Assembly (NCBI RefSeq): GCF_900114485.1
Contig: NZ_FOTF01000011.1
Span: 89,275-153,274 of the forward strand
DNA from: Loktanella salsilacus
GTDB lineage: Bacteria; Pseudomonadota; Alphaproteobacteria; Rhodobacterales; Rhodobacteraceae
Direction of reading: 5' to 3'
DNA: 64,000 nt
Below the pieces are notes generated by a model, which saw nothing but the letters and a program-made list of their open reading frames with translations, was not told the DNA's origin and made no database searches. The position numbers and the translations under genes were made by a program. Below, piece by piece: positions 8,655 through 17,602 of this stretch. Numbering within the stretch: the stretch's first letter is position 1; each line of letters starts with the position of its first letter.

Positions 8655-8990
8655 GTGGGTATTCCGATCATTGATGACAGCATCCGGGGTGAAGACCTCG
8701 ACAAGATGATGAAGAACGCCACCGAGGCGGCGAATTTTCTTAAGGCGATCAGCCACGAGGGGCGGCTGATGATCCTGTGTCACTTGGCCAGCGGCGAGAA
8801 ATCCGTGACGGAACTAGAGGCGTTGCTCTCTGCCCGGCAGGCCGCTGTGTCGCAACAGCTGGCACGCTTGCGGCTAGAAGGATTCGTCGTACCGCGCCGT
8901 GACGGCAAAACGATTTTCTATAGCCTTGCAGACGACCGGTCCCGTCAGGTGATCGATCTGGTCTACGATCTGTTCTGCAGCCGCGACTAG
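8655..8990 (+). CDS. soxR: SoxR, ArsR/SmtB-family repressor of sox genes
   Basis: A 111-residue winged-helix regulator of the ArsR family. The recognition helix lies around VSQQLARLRLEGFV. Two cysteines, Cys42 (ILCHL) and Cys108 (LFCSRD), match the pair conserved in SoxR, which senses sulfane sulfur and releases DNA. The GTG start at 8655 has no clear ribosome-binding site; an internal ATG at residue 18 or 19 is possible but would cut the first helix. It lies 72 bases after soxS. Confidence 0.9.
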   Translation: MGIPIIDDSIRGEDLDKMMKNATEAANFLKAISHEGRLMILCHLASGEKSVTELEALLSARQAAVSQQLARLRLEGFVVPRRDGKTIFYSLADDRSRQVIDLVYDLFCSRD

Positions 8991-9061
8991 GCACTGCCCA
9001 TTCCGGCAGCGTCAGTGTCTGCAAAACCTTGGCTTGGCCTGTCCCAGCGCGCATCGCGCGG

Positions 9062-9075
9062 CTGATTTAGATCAA
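9062..9075. promoter_or_regulatory. FNR/FnrL-like box upstream of the ABC export operon
   Basis: CTGATTTAGATCAA differs from the FNR consensus TTGAT-N4-ATCAA at one base. It lies about 97 bases before the start of the adaptor gene, in the 181-base gap after soxR. Anaerobic or low-oxygen control is inferred. Confidence 0.6.
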
Positions 9076-9171
9076 AGCAATTGTGCATCAAACGCCTATC
9101 GTAGTGTCATCGGGTAGCGCCCCTTCAGGTCACGCAGCCTGAACGGCCCCCGCTCTACGAAAGGTTTTGTC

Positions 9172-10305
9172 TTGAACCCGGCACCGACAGTCACACCAGC
9201 CACCGCGGTGGTCCCGCAGCAACCGCCGCATCAGGTCCCTGCCGTGATCAAAGCGGCCCCTGCCCCGCGGCGTTGGTGGCGATGGATCAGCGGCTTTGTG
9301 GTCGCTGTCGCCTTGTCGGCTCTGGCGTATATTACGCTTTGGCCTGCCGCCCCGCCACTGGTCGCGGTTGAGGTCGCAGCGCTTGCCCCCGTGACGCGAA
9401 TCCTTGCGGTCAACGGCCGGGTTGCGGCGGTCAGACCGGTCGACGTGCGGTCCGTCGCCAGTGGCAATCTGACAGAGCTTATGGTGGCCGAAGGCGACGT
9501 CGTAGCAGCAGGTCAACCGCTGGCACAGGTCGACACCGCCGCGCAGAACACCGTTTTGCGCCAAGCGGTCGCGGGCCTAGACGCGGCCTTGGTTGCCCAA
9601 ACTGAAGCAACGGAAACCTACGCCCGCGCCAAGGCGCTTGGCACCAACGTCGCCCGCGCCGTGCTAGAGGCGGACGCCCGCGCTGTGCAGTCCGCAGATC
9701 AAGAGGTTGCGCGTCAAACCGCCCTGCTTGATCAGGCGCAGGTGGCATTGGACAATCTGACGATTCGTGCGCCGATCGCGGGTAGCGTGCTGCAACTACA
9801 GGTCGAGGCGGGACAGATCGTTGGCCCCACCCTTCCCCTACTGACCCTTGCCGATCTGGGCGACATCGTGGTCGCGGCGGACGTGGATGAAGCCTATGCC
9901 ACGCAGATCGCCTTGCAGCAGACTGCGCATTTGCAGCTCGCTGGCGAAAGCGAAGTGCGCGATGGCCATGTCAGCTTTGTCTCTGACCGGGTGGACGTCA
10001 CCACCGGCGGGCTTGCGATTAAGATGACATTTGATGCCCCGACTAAGGCCCCCATCGGCCTGACCGTGGTGGCCAATATCGTCGTTGACCAGCGGGACGC
10101 CGCGCTGACGGTTCCGCGCACGGCGCTGGCAGGCGGCGATGTTTATGTTGTCACCGACGGCAAGGCCGCACGCCGCGCCCTGTCTGTCGTGGACTGGCCC
10201 GCAGATCGGCTGATCGCCACATCCGGCCTTGCGGTGGGCGACGTTGTCATCACGGATGCCAGCGGTGTCACTGACGGACAATCCGTTACGGTGGCGACCC
10301 CCTGA
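9172..10305 (+). CDS. periplasmic adaptor (membrane-fusion) protein of an ABC exporter
   Basis: A 377-residue HlyD/MacA-type adaptor. One membrane helix near residues 40-60 anchors it. It is followed by a beta-barrel and lipoyl half (NGRVAAVRPVDVRSV), a coiled-coil hairpin rich in Ala/Gln (about 130-185), then the second lipoyl half (IRAPIAGSVL) and a barrel. Such proteins couple an inner-membrane MacB/LolE-type ABC transporter to export across the periplasm. The start is a TTG with AAAGG seven bases upstream. Its TGA overlaps the next ATG. The substrate is unknown and no outer-membrane channel gene is nearby. Confidence 0.85.
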   Translation: MNPAPTVTPATAVVPQQPPHQVPAVIKAAPAPRRWWRWISGFVVAVALSALAYITLWPAAPPLVAVEVAALAPVTRILAVNGRVAAVRPVDVRSVASGNLTELMVAEGDVVAAGQPLAQVDTAAQNTVLRQAVAGLDAALVAQTEATETYARAKALGTNVARAVLEADARAVQSADQEVARQTALLDQAQVALDNLTIRAPIAGSVLQLQVEAGQIVGPTLPLLTLADLGDIVVAADVDEAYATQIALQQTAHLQLAGESEVRDGHVSFVSDRVDVTTGGLAIKMTFDAPTKAPIGLTVVANIVVDQRDAALTVPRTALAGGDVYVVTDGKAARRALSVVDWPADRLIATSGLAVGDVVITDASGVTDGQSVTVATP

Positions 10306-11510
10306 TGCGCTATGCCATCAAGATCGCGGCGCGGTATCTGACGGCCAGCAAGGCCCAGACCGCGCTTTTGGTGCTAGGCGTCGCTGTCGGCGTTTTCATT
10401 TTTATCTTTATGTCCGCGCTAATTGGCGGGTTGGCGGAATTCATCCTGTCGCGCACCGTGGGCGACATCCCCCACATCACCATCACGGCAGAGGATACCG
10501 ATCCCCCGCTTCTGGTGACGCCGCCGGGGCATGTCCTGCTTGCGTCAGAACGCGGCAGCACCCGCACTGCAACGCTATCGCAGGCCGCCACTTGGGCCCC
10601 TTTGATTGCCACCGTGCCGGGCGTCATAGCCGTTTCCCCGCAAATCACCGGGGCCGGTTTTTTAACACGCGGCGCGCAGGTGTCGCAGGTCAGCGTGACG
10701 GGGGTAGAGCCGGGACTGGAATCCGCGATCCTGAACCTTGCCGGCTATACGGTCGCGGGGTCCGAAAGGCTGGGCGCTGGCGTCATCGTGCTGGGACGCG
10801 ACCTGACGGATGATCTGGATTTGTCCGTCGGTCAGGTTCTGCGACTGCAAACGGCGCAGGGCGCGACGGCTTTACTGACGCTCGGCGGGATCTATCAGAC
10901 GGGCAACGGAAGCATGGACGGCGCGCGCGCCTTCATCAGCCTGTCCACCGCCCGCTCGCTTTTTGGTCTGCCGCAGGGGGCCACGCGGATCGAAATTAAA
11001 CTGACCGACCTAAACGCAGCGGATGCCACAGCGCTGCGCATTCAAGCGCTGACCGGATTGGACGCCGTGCCTTGGACCGACGGTGCTGCGCAACTGATGG
11101 AGGCGCTGGCCGCGCAGGCACAGACGGGATATTTCCTGAAGACCTTCGCGCTGATCACCATCGTCATCGGCGTCGCCTCGGCGCTGCTATTGTCGACCTA
11201 TCGCCGCAGGCCGGAAATCGGGATCATGCGGGCGATGGGCGCATCGCGCGGCTTTGTCGTCTTTGTTTTTGTCACCCAAGGGGCGCTGATCGGCTTGATG
11301 GGCGGCCTGACGGGCGCAGGCCTTGGTTATCTGGCGCTTTTGCCGTTTCCAACGCGCGACGCGTTTCGATCCGGCACTTTGCCGATGGACATCACGCAGG
11401 GCAGCTATGGCCTTGCCATTCTGCTGACCGTCATCGGTGCCATCGCCGCGTCTATCCTGCCTGCACGGTCCGCCGCGCGCGTCGATCCCGTTACGGCCAT
11501 CGGCCAATGA
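10305..11510 (+). CDS. FtsX/MacB-family ABC transporter permease
   Basis: A 401-residue permease of the MacB/LolC-E type with one membrane helix near the amino end (about 20-42), a large periplasmic domain, and three helices in the last 120 residues. These proteins transmit ATP-driven motion to the periplasm rather than forming a classic channel. The start overlaps the adaptor stop (TGATG) and the end overlaps the ATPase start (ATGA), so the three genes form one tightly coupled operon. Confidence 0.88.
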   Translation: MRYAIKIAARYLTASKAQTALLVLGVAVGVFIFIFMSALIGGLAEFILSRTVGDIPHITITAEDTDPPLLVTPPGHVLLASERGSTRTATLSQAATWAPLIATVPGVIAVSPQITGAGFLTRGAQVSQVSVTGVEPGLESAILNLAGYTVAGSERLGAGVIVLGRDLTDDLDLSVGQVLRLQTAQGATALLTLGGIYQTGNGSMDGARAFISLSTARSLFGLPQGATRIEIKLTDLNAADATALRIQALTGLDAVPWTDGAAQLMEALAAQAQTGYFLKTFALITIVIGVASALLLSTYRRRPEIGIMRAMGASRGFVVFVFVTQGALIGLMGGLTGAGLGYLALLPFPTRDAFRSGTLPMDITQGSYGLAILLTVIGAIAASILPARSAARVDPVTAIGQ

Positions 11511-12184
11511 GCGCCCTGCTAGAGGTGCGCGGTCTGGTCAAGACCTACGGGTCCGGCGATGCCGCAACCCACGTCCTGCGCGGTCTGACGCTGGCGCTGG
11601 AAAAGGGCGAAATGGCCGCCCTGCTAGGCGCGTCGGGATCTGGGAAAAGCACGCTGCTGACGATCCTTGGCACGTTGATGCAGCCGACATCGGGCAGCTA
11701 TACGATGCTGGGGCAGGACTTGCTGGCCGCTGGTGACGCGCAGTTAACCCAGTTCCGCAACAAGCACATCGGGTTCGTTTTTCAATTCCACAACCTGCTG
11801 CCAGACTTTACCGCGCTGGAAAATGTTCTGTTTCCCACCGCCGTCCGCGAGGGCCGGGAAACGGCAGCCGCCCGGACCCGCGGGCGCGATTTACTGGCGC
11901 GTATGGGGCTAGCGGACCGGATCGACTTTCCCACGGCCAATCTGTCGGGCGGGCAGAAACAGCGGGTCGCCGTCGCGCGCGCGTTGATGAACGCGCCCGA
12001 ACTGGTCTTGGCGGACGAGCCAACGGGCAATCTTGACCGCGCATCGGCGATGCAAGTCATGGCGCTGATCGCGCAGATCAATGCAGAGGAAGGCACGACC
12101 TTCCTGATCTCGACCCATGACGACACCATCGCCGGGCTGTGCCGCCGCCGGGTTTTGGTGAAAGACGGGGTGGTGACTGGCTAA
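11507..12184 (+). CDS. LolD/MacB-type ABC transporter ATPase
   Basis: A 225-residue nucleotide-binding subunit with Walker A GASGSGKST, signature LSGGQ, Walker B LVLADEPTGNLD and an H-loop in STHDD. It belongs to the LolD/MacB family that partners FtsX-like permeases. The start at 11507 overlaps the permease stop by four bases. The frame stays open far upstream, but that part overlaps the permease and lacks ABC features. It converges with the metal ATPase gene, leaving only 19 bases. Confidence 0.92.
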   Translation: MSALLEVRGLVKTYGSGDAATHVLRGLTLALEKGEMAALLGASGSGKSTLLTILGTLMQPTSGSYTMLGQDLLAAGDAQLTQFRNKHIGFVFQFHNLLPDFTALENVLFPTAVREGRETAAARTRGRDLLARMGLADRIDFPTANLSGGQKQRVAVARALMNAPELVLADEPTGNLDRASAMQVMALIAQINAEEGTTFLISTHDDTIAGLCRRRVLVKDGVVTG

Positions 12185-12203
12185 AACCGAACGCCTTGCA
12201 GGG

Positions 12204-14060
12204 TTACGTCGTGGCTGGCGCTGTCCAAACACTGGGCGAAATACGCAGTGCCCGCAGCGCGTTAAGGATGACCGCGACATCAATAAGCTCTTGCGCGACA
12301 GCCCCCTGCACTGGCGTCAAATACCCAAGGGCCGCAACGACCATGCCTGCGACAGACAGGCCGATCCCGACGGCAACGCTTTGCACTGCGATCTGGCGGG
12401 CCTTTTGCGCGATCTCAATCCCTGGCAGCAGGCGGTCAAGGTTGTCGACCAGCAGTACGACATCGGCCGCTTCGGCCGATGCTGCGGCACTGCGCGCGCC
12501 CATGGCAACGCCGATGTCGGCAGCCGCCAATGCGGGGGCGTCGTTCACACCGTCACCGACCATCATCACGCGCCCCGTCTGATGTTCGGCCACGACCAGC
12601 GCGACCTTGCGATCCGGTGTCAGATCGGCGTGGACCGCGTCCAGTTGCAACCCTTGCGTCACCGCGTCGGCCACGGCGCGGCGGTCACCGGTGGCCAGCA
12701 GGATGCGACCAACGCCAAGGCCGCGCAGCCCGGCCAGCAGCTGCGCCGTGCCCGGGCGCAGGGCATCGGCCATCACCAGATAGCCGCCTGGTTTGCCGTC
12801 TACGCCCAGCGCCACGATAACCGAACCAGCCATTGCCGCGTCGGTGCCAGCAGAGCCGACCTTTGCGGCGACAAAATCCGCGCCGCCCACAACGACGCGG
12901 CGACCATCGACCGTGCCAGCGACGCCTTCGCCGGGGGTTTCCACAATGGACTGCGGCACCGGTAAATTCGCGCCGCCCGCCTTGGCTGCGGCGACAATCG
13001 CCTGCGCGATCGGGTGTTGCGACGCCTGATCAAGAGCGGCTGCAAAATACAGAACCTCGTCCTGCGTCAGTGCGCCCTGCGCAGTAATCGACACGATCTG
13101 AGGCCGCCCGTCTGTCAGCGTGCCGGTCTTATCAAGGATCAGCGTCGTGATGCGGGCCAATGCCTCTAGCGGTCCGGCACCTTTGATCAAAACGCCAAAA
13201 TGCGCAGCCCGTGACAGGCCAGCCACCAGCGCGACGGGCACAGCCAGAATAAGCGGGCACGGCGTCGCGATCACCAAAACAGCGACAGCGCGGATCGGAT
13301 CGCCTGTGAACCACCATGCAGCGGTCGCAAGCGTGACCGTGACGACAAGGAACATCAGCGACCAGCGGTCCGCCAGCCGGGACATTGGTGCCTTAGACGC
13401 CTGCGCCGCCTCGACCAGCCGCACGATCCCCGCAAAGGTACTTTGCGCAGCGGCCCGCGTGACCTGCAGGTCAAAGGCATCGCCCGCATTGGTCGCGCCG
13501 CTCATCACCTTTTGCCCGGACGTCACGCGCACGGGCATCGACTCTCCGGTCAGGGCGGATAGGTCCAGCATCGCGCTGTCGCTGGTTATGGTGCCGTCGA
13601 CGGGGGCCACATCACCTTGACGGATCAGCAACATGTCCCCCGGCGCGATGACGTCCAGCGGCACGTCTTCCAAGCTGCCATCGCGATACCGGGCAGCCGT
13701 GCGCGGCACGCGCGATAGCAGGGCAGACATCTCGCGCCGGGCGCGGCCTTGGGCGAAATGCTCTAGAACTGTGCCGCCAGTGTACATCAGCGCGACAACG
13801 GCGGCGGCAAGGGTTTCGCCAAAGAGCAGCGCCGCTGACATGGACAGGGCCGCGACGATATCTAGCCCGACTTCGCCCTTTAAAAGGCTGCGCAGGATGT
13901 CGATCACGAGCACTGCAAGCACGGGGCAAACGCCCAGCGCCCAGACGATGTTCGCCGTATCCACCCTGCCCGACAGCCACAACACGCTGCCCGTGATCAG
14001 GCCAAGCGCAGCGATAATCAGCAATGCGGTGACAAGGCGGTCTTGCGGGGCAGATTTCAT
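12204..14060 (-). CDS. P1B-type heavy-metal ATPase with a TPC metal-site motif
   Basis: A 618-residue P-type ATPase with actuator TGES (171-174), phosphorylation DKTGT (Asp310) and hinge GDGVNDAP. Helix 6 carries T266-P267-C268-P269 where copper and zinc pumps have CPC. No amino-terminal heavy-metal-associated domain is present. Metal export from the cytoplasm is the likely role, but the metal cannot be assigned: a TPC motif is reported for the P1B-5 class (Ni/Fe-like), while similar sequences are often labelled Cd/Zn pumps. It follows the SpoIIAA-like gene by about 60 bases and shares its FNR-like promoter region. Confidence 0.9.
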   Translation of the reverse strand: MKSAPQDRLVTALLIIAALGLITGSVLWLSGRVDTANIVWALGVCPVLAVLVIDILRSLLKGEVGLDIVAALSMSAALLFGETLAAAVVALMYTGGTVLEHFAQGRARREMSALLSRVPRTAARYRDGSLEDVPLDVIAPGDMLLIRQGDVAPVDGTITSDSAMLDLSALTGESMPVRVTSGQKVMSGATNAGDAFDLQVTRAAAQSTFAGIVRLVEAAQASKAPMSRLADRWSLMFLVVTVTLATAAWWFTGDPIRAVAVLVIATPCPLILAVPVALVAGLSRAAHFGVLIKGAGPLEALARITTLILDKTGTLTDGRPQIVSITAQGALTQDEVLYFAAALDQASQHPIAQAIVAAAKAGGANLPVPQSIVETPGEGVAGTVDGRRVVVGGADFVAAKVGSAGTDAAMAGSVIVALGVDGKPGGYLVMADALRPGTAQLLAGLRGLGVGRILLATGDRRAVADAVTQGLQLDAVHADLTPDRKVALVVAEHQTGRVMMVGDGVNDAPALAAADIGVAMGARSAAASAEAADVVLLVDNLDRLLPGIEIAQKARQIAVQSVAVGIGLSVAGMVVAALGYLTPVQGAVAQELIDVAVILNALRALRISPSVWTAPATT

Positions 14061-14120
14061 AAGATACCGCTTTTGTTTAGGGCACTGCGAGGACGACGTT
14101 TCATGCGGCTTTGACGTACC

Positions 14121-14531
14121 CTAGACTGGGAAATTGTCGAAGGGTTCCTCGTTCTCGTCGTCTGGTTTATCCGCAAGCCACGCTTCTGCCCTGGCGGTGT
14201 CTGCCAATGCAAAGCCCTTGATGCTGATCATCGGGATCATCGCGCCCTCAAATTCGGCAGCGGTGCGCAGCCAGGGGCTGTCGGTGAGGACCGCGCATTT
14301 ATCAAAGCGGGTCAGAAGTGACAGCAGGTTGGGCATGCGCGCGATTTCAGCGGTGATCGCGCCCAGCGTCGGCATTTCAAAATCCTGCACAGTATAAAGC
14401 ATCTGGCCGTGGGTGACGTCCGCTGACTGCGCAATCAGATCATCAAGGGCTTCGCCCATTTCGGCCGTATCAAGAAGGCCAGACAAGACGATGTCGACCC
14501 TGTTCGGACTTGGTTTTGTAACAGTCATCAT
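14121..14531 (-). CDS. SpoIIAA-like (STAS-related) protein
   Basis: A 136-residue cytoplasmic protein of the SpoIIAA-like family: LSGLLDTAEMGEALDDL, a KCAVLTDSPWLR strand-helix and an acidic tail. The family has a STAS/CRAL-TRIO-like fold and no firmly known function. I chose the ATG at 14531 because GGGAG lies upstream at normal spacing; the next codon is also ATG. It is first in a two-gene unit with the metal ATPase, and an FNR-like box lies 57 bases upstream. Confidence 0.72.
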   Translation of the reverse strand: MMTVTKPSPNRVDIVLSGLLDTAEMGEALDDLIAQSADVTHGQMLYTVQDFEMPTLGAITAEIARMPNLLSLLTRFDKCAVLTDSPWLRTAAEFEGAMIPMISIKGFALADTARAEAWLADKPDDENEEPFDNFPV

Positions 14532-14587
14532 CGGCGGCACTCCCTGTTTCAATACCGTCATAATGCGCCAGTTCAGCGGCGTTGGAG

Positions 14588-14601
14588 TTGATTCAGGTCA
14601 A
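14588..14601. promoter_or_regulatory. FnrL-like box upstream of the SpoIIAA-like/metal ATPase unit
   Basis: TTGACCTGAATCAA on the minus strand fits the rhodobacterial FnrL consensus TTGAY-N4-RTCAA at every fixed base. It lies 57 bases upstream of the SpoIIAA-like start, a usual activator distance. Confidence 0.7.
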
Positions 14602-14621
14602 TATAATGCAGGTTTTCAGAA

Positions 14622-14651
14622 CTGCCGCCGATGTGCGAGCAGAGGCGGCAG
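14622..14651 (-). terminator. hairpin after the ugp-linked phosphatase gene
   Basis: CTGCCGCC and GGCGGCAG form a perfect 8-bp stem around a 14-base loop, 20 bases after the end of the last gene of the ugp-type operon. A short T-containing tail follows on the minus strand. It is a moderate terminator candidate. Confidence 0.45.
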
Positions 14652-14670
14652 ATCCGCCAGTCGCTACAGC

Positions 14671-15675
14671 TTAGCCCTGTGTTTTCAGCCTGCACCACAC
14701 AGCATCATGGTCCGACAGGGGGCGTCCGGTTTGATCTTGCGCGGGGATAAGCGCTGTTTCCAATGGCACAGCGCCGCGTAGGGCAAACCAATCAAGCTTC
14801 ATCTGGCGGTCCGGGTGCGGGGTAATCAGGCTGGCGCGGGTGGTCAGGCCATCGGGTGTCGCGGACCAGTCATAACCGCGCGAAACTGCACGTTCGAACA
14901 GCGGCTCTGCCCGCCAGTCAAAATCCGGGGGCATGTGGTTGCCGGTATTCAAGTCCCCGCCGATCACAACGGGCAATCCGGGGGCAAAGGCGTCGATGGC
15001 GTCCATCAGCAGGTCAAATTGCTGCGCGCGGTGGGCACCATTCGCGTTGCTTTCAAGGTGGGTCGACACGGCGCAGACCGCGCCCGTAGCGGTCGGTACA
15101 ATAGCGAGCAAAGCCATTCGCCCGCCAACGCGGGGCTGGTTCGGGTCGGCGTCACGCTCATCCGAGGCGAACCAATGACCATGGTCGTCCAGCCGGACCA
15201 GCGTGACCCGCTCGAACGGCACCCGGCTTAGGATCGCATTGCCGTGCCACCCGCACGCGTTGAAATTATCGGTGCAAAAATGACGCTCTGTCGGGCCACC
15301 AAGGGCGAGTTCATGAAACTCCACCCCGAAGGCATAGGTCATGCCCAGCGCGCCGGCCATGTCCGCCGTGGTGTGGCGTTGGCTGGTGCGGGCCATGCCG
15401 TGATCGACCTCTGACAACAGCACGATGTCAGGCGCGTAGGGGCGCAGCAGGTCGGCACTGGCCTGCGGGAACAGGCAGCGTTCGACGTTCCACGCGGCGA
15501 CGGACAGCGTGTCTGGCAAGGACGCAGCGCTTGCCGTGCCGCCGCATTGCACCGCATTCATCGCCGGGATCGCCTGCATCAAGGCGCGGTGGCCTACGGC
15601 GGTGCGCGGGCTGGACAGAATGGCGGTGCGCTCTTGTGCTGTTACCAGCGGCAGCGCGGGCAAGGTCGCGATCAC
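14671..15675 (-). CDS. endonuclease/exonuclease/phosphatase-family hydrolase in the ugp operon
   Basis: A 334-residue metal-dependent phosphoesterase of the EEP fold (DNase I-like). Visible motifs are AWNVER (Asn63, Glu65), STHLESN, GGDLNTG and the terminal SDHDAVW. There is no signal peptide, so it acts in the cytoplasm. Its ATG overlaps the stop of the ATPase gene by four bases, placing it last in a glycerol-3-phosphate-type transporter operon where E. coli has ugpQ, a glycerophosphodiester phosphodiesterase of a different fold. A role in cleaving imported phosphodiesters is inference; a general phosphatase or nuclease is possible. Confidence 0.75.
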   Translation of the reverse strand: MIATLPALPLVTAQERTAILSSPRTAVGHRALMQAIPAMNAVQCGGTASAASLPDTLSVAAWNVERCLFPQASADLLRPYAPDIVLLSEVDHGMARTSQRHTTADMAGALGMTYAFGVEFHELALGGPTERHFCTDNFNACGWHGNAILSRVPFERVTLVRLDDHGHWFASDERDADPNQPRVGGRMALLAIVPTATGAVCAVSTHLESNANGAHRAQQFDLLMDAIDAFAPGLPVVIGGDLNTGNHMPPDFDWRAEPLFERAVSRGYDWSATPDGLTTRASLITPHPDRQMKLDWFALRGAVPLETALIPAQDQTGRPLSDHDAVWCRLKTQG

Positions 15676-16715
15676 AGCCGTTCCCCCGTTCCGGCGTCAA
15701 AGAGCGACACAGCGCCCGGCTTCAGCGCGGCGCGAAAAGGACCGGTCGTGGCGGGGCTGTCTTTACCGACGTGAACGCTCAGCTGTTGGCCCGCCAATGT
15801 GCCGTGCAACAGGCGGTGTGCACCAAGTTCTTCGACGATGGCGATATCGAGGGTCAGCGGGCCATTGGGGTCGGCGACAATATCCTCTGGCCGGATGCCA
15901 ACGGTGACCGGCCCCGGGGCTGCGGGCGCGTCTGTCATGACCGTATGATCGCCAACACGTGCGGCACCGCCAGCGATCTGGCCGTCCAACAAGTTCATTG
16001 GCGGCGCCCCCATAAACGACGCGACAAAGGTCGTCGCGGGGGTGTGATAGATTTCCGCCGGGGCGCCGATTTGTTCGATCCGGCCTGCATTCATCACGAT
16101 GATGCGGTCGGCCATGGTCATCGCCTCGACCTGATCGTGGGTGACATAAATGCTGGTGACGCCAAGGCGGCGTTGCAGGGCCTTGATTTCAATCCGCATC
16201 TGGTTGCGCAGCTTGGCATCAAGGTTCGACAGCGGCTCGTCAAACAGGAACAGCGCGGGGTCTCGCACAATGGCGCGGCCCATGGCGACGCGCTGGCGCT
16301 GGCCGCCGGACAACTGGCTGGGCTTGCGGTCAAGATAGTCGTCAAGGTTCAGCAGGGCCGATGCTTCTGCCACCTTTGCGGCGATGACATCCTTGGGGAT
16401 TTTGCGGTTCTGTAAGCCATAGCCGATGTTCTTGCGCACGGTCATATGCGGGTAAAGCGCATAGTTCTGGAACACCATCGCGATATCGCGGTCAGCGGGG
16501 TCGAGCGTATTGACCACGCGCCCCGCAATTTCCAGCGTGCCGTCAGAGATATCCTCGAGCCCCGCAATCATGCGCAGCATCGTGGATTTACCGCAGCCCG
16601 AAGGGCCGACCAGCACGACGAATTCGCCGGGGGTGATGGCATAGCTGGCGGGTTTGACGGCTTCAAAACCGTTGGCGTAAACCTTGCGCAGGGCGGTCAG
16701 TGTGACGTGAGACAT
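15672..16715 (-). CDS. ugpC: UgpC/MalK-type sugar-phosphate ABC transporter ATPase
   Basis: A 347-residue ABC ATPase with Walker [10 protein letters not shown], signature [15 protein letters not shown], Walker [13 protein letters not shown], and a carboxy-terminal OB-type regulatory domain as in MalK/UgpC. It powers the two permeases encoded just upstream. The symbol rests on its neighbours: binding protein and permeases resemble UgpB, UgpA and UgpE. Related carbohydrates cannot be excluded as substrate. Confidence 0.85.
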   Translation of the reverse strand: MSHVTLTALRKVYANGFEAVKPASYAITPGEFVVLVGPSGCGKSTMLRMIAGLEDISDGTLEIAGRVVNTLDPADRDIAMVFQNYALYPHMTVRKNIGYGLQNRKIPKDVIAAKVAEASALLNLDDYLDRKPSQLSGGQRQRVAMGRAIVRDPALFLFDEPLSNLDAKLRNQMRIEIKALQRRLGVTSIYVTHDQVEAMTMADRIIVMNAGRIEQIGAPAEIYHTPATTFVASFMGAPPMNLLDGQIAGGAARVGDHTVMTDAPAAPGPVTVGIRPEDIVADPNGPLTLDIAIVEELGAHRLLHGTLAGQQLSVHVGKDSPATTGPFRAALKPGAVSLFDAGTGERL

Positions 16716-16726
16716 GGGTGTGGTCC

Positions 16727-17596
16727 TTACTTGTCGGATTCAGTCAGGCCTTTGACGAACCAACTTTGGAAGAAAATGACGATCATAACGGGGGGCAAGA
16801 TCGCGATCAGGGCAAGCATATTAGCGCGGCCGTATTCGGGGATCTGGTTGCCTTCCAGCATCTGGGTGATTTGCTTGATCCCGCGGACAAGGGTGAACAT
16901 CCCCTCTTCAGTCGTGACCATGGTGGGCCAAAGGTATTGGTTCCAGCCGTAGACAAACATGATGATGAACATCGCCGCGATCATGGTGCGCGAAAGCGGG
17001 ATCAGGATGTCAAAAAAGAACCGCACGGGCCCGGCGCCGTCGATGCGCGCGGCCTCGACCAGCTCCTCTGGTATCGACCGGAAGTATTGGCGGAAAAAGA
17101 ACGTCGCGGTGGCCGAAGCGATCAGCGGGATGATTAGGCCCTGATAGGTGTTCAGCATCCCCAGTCGCTGCACAACTTCGTAGGACGGCAGAATGCGCAC
17201 TTCGAGCGGCAGAAGAAGCGTGGTAAAGATGATCCAGAACGCGAGCGAGGCATAGCGCATGCGGAAGTAAACGATCGCATAGGCAGCAAGCATGCCGACA
17301 AAAATCTTGCCGAAGGCAAAGCCGATGCCAAGGATGAACGAGTTCATCAGCATCCGCGTACCGGTGTTGATGCCGGAAAAGCCGTCGGCCTGAAACATCG
17401 CCTTTTCAAAGTTGGGCACCCATTGGTCGCCAATCGACAGGCTTGGCCCGGTCTTCATATTAATCAGATCGGGCATAGAGGTCATCTGCACCAGCATCAG
17501 CACTGGCACGATCATCAGCAGCGATCCGGCGATCAGAATGGCGTGGTCCACCACCGTGGACAGCCGCAGGCGGCGTTTGTGAGTTGTCATCTGCAC
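16727..17596 (-). CDS. ugpE: UgpE-type ABC transporter permease
   Basis: A 289-residue permease with six predicted membrane helices and the EAA loop ([21 protein letters not shown]) that contacts the ATPase. It belongs to the MalG-type permeases. It starts 6 bases after ugpA and ends 11 bases before ugpC. Confidence 0.86.
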   Translation of the reverse strand: MQMTTHKRRLRLSTVVDHAILIAGSLLMIVPVLMLVQMTSMPDLINMKTGPSLSIGDQWVPNFEKAMFQADGFSGINTGTRMLMNSFILGIGFAFGKIFVGMLAAYAIVYFRMRYASLAFWIIFTTLLLPLEVRILPSYEVVQRLGMLNTYQGLIIPLIASATATFFFRQYFRSIPEELVEAARIDGAGPVRFFFDILIPLSRTMIAAMFIIMFVYGWNQYLWPTMVTTEEGMFTLVRGIKQITQMLEGNQIPEYGRANMLALIAILPPVMIVIFFQSWFVKGLTESDK

Positions 17597-17602
17597 GGTC
17601 CT

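Noticed and set aside
11072..11506. Upstream extension of the LolD-type ATPase frame
   Set aside because: It overlaps the permease gene in another frame; the ATG at 11507 gives the normal family start and length.
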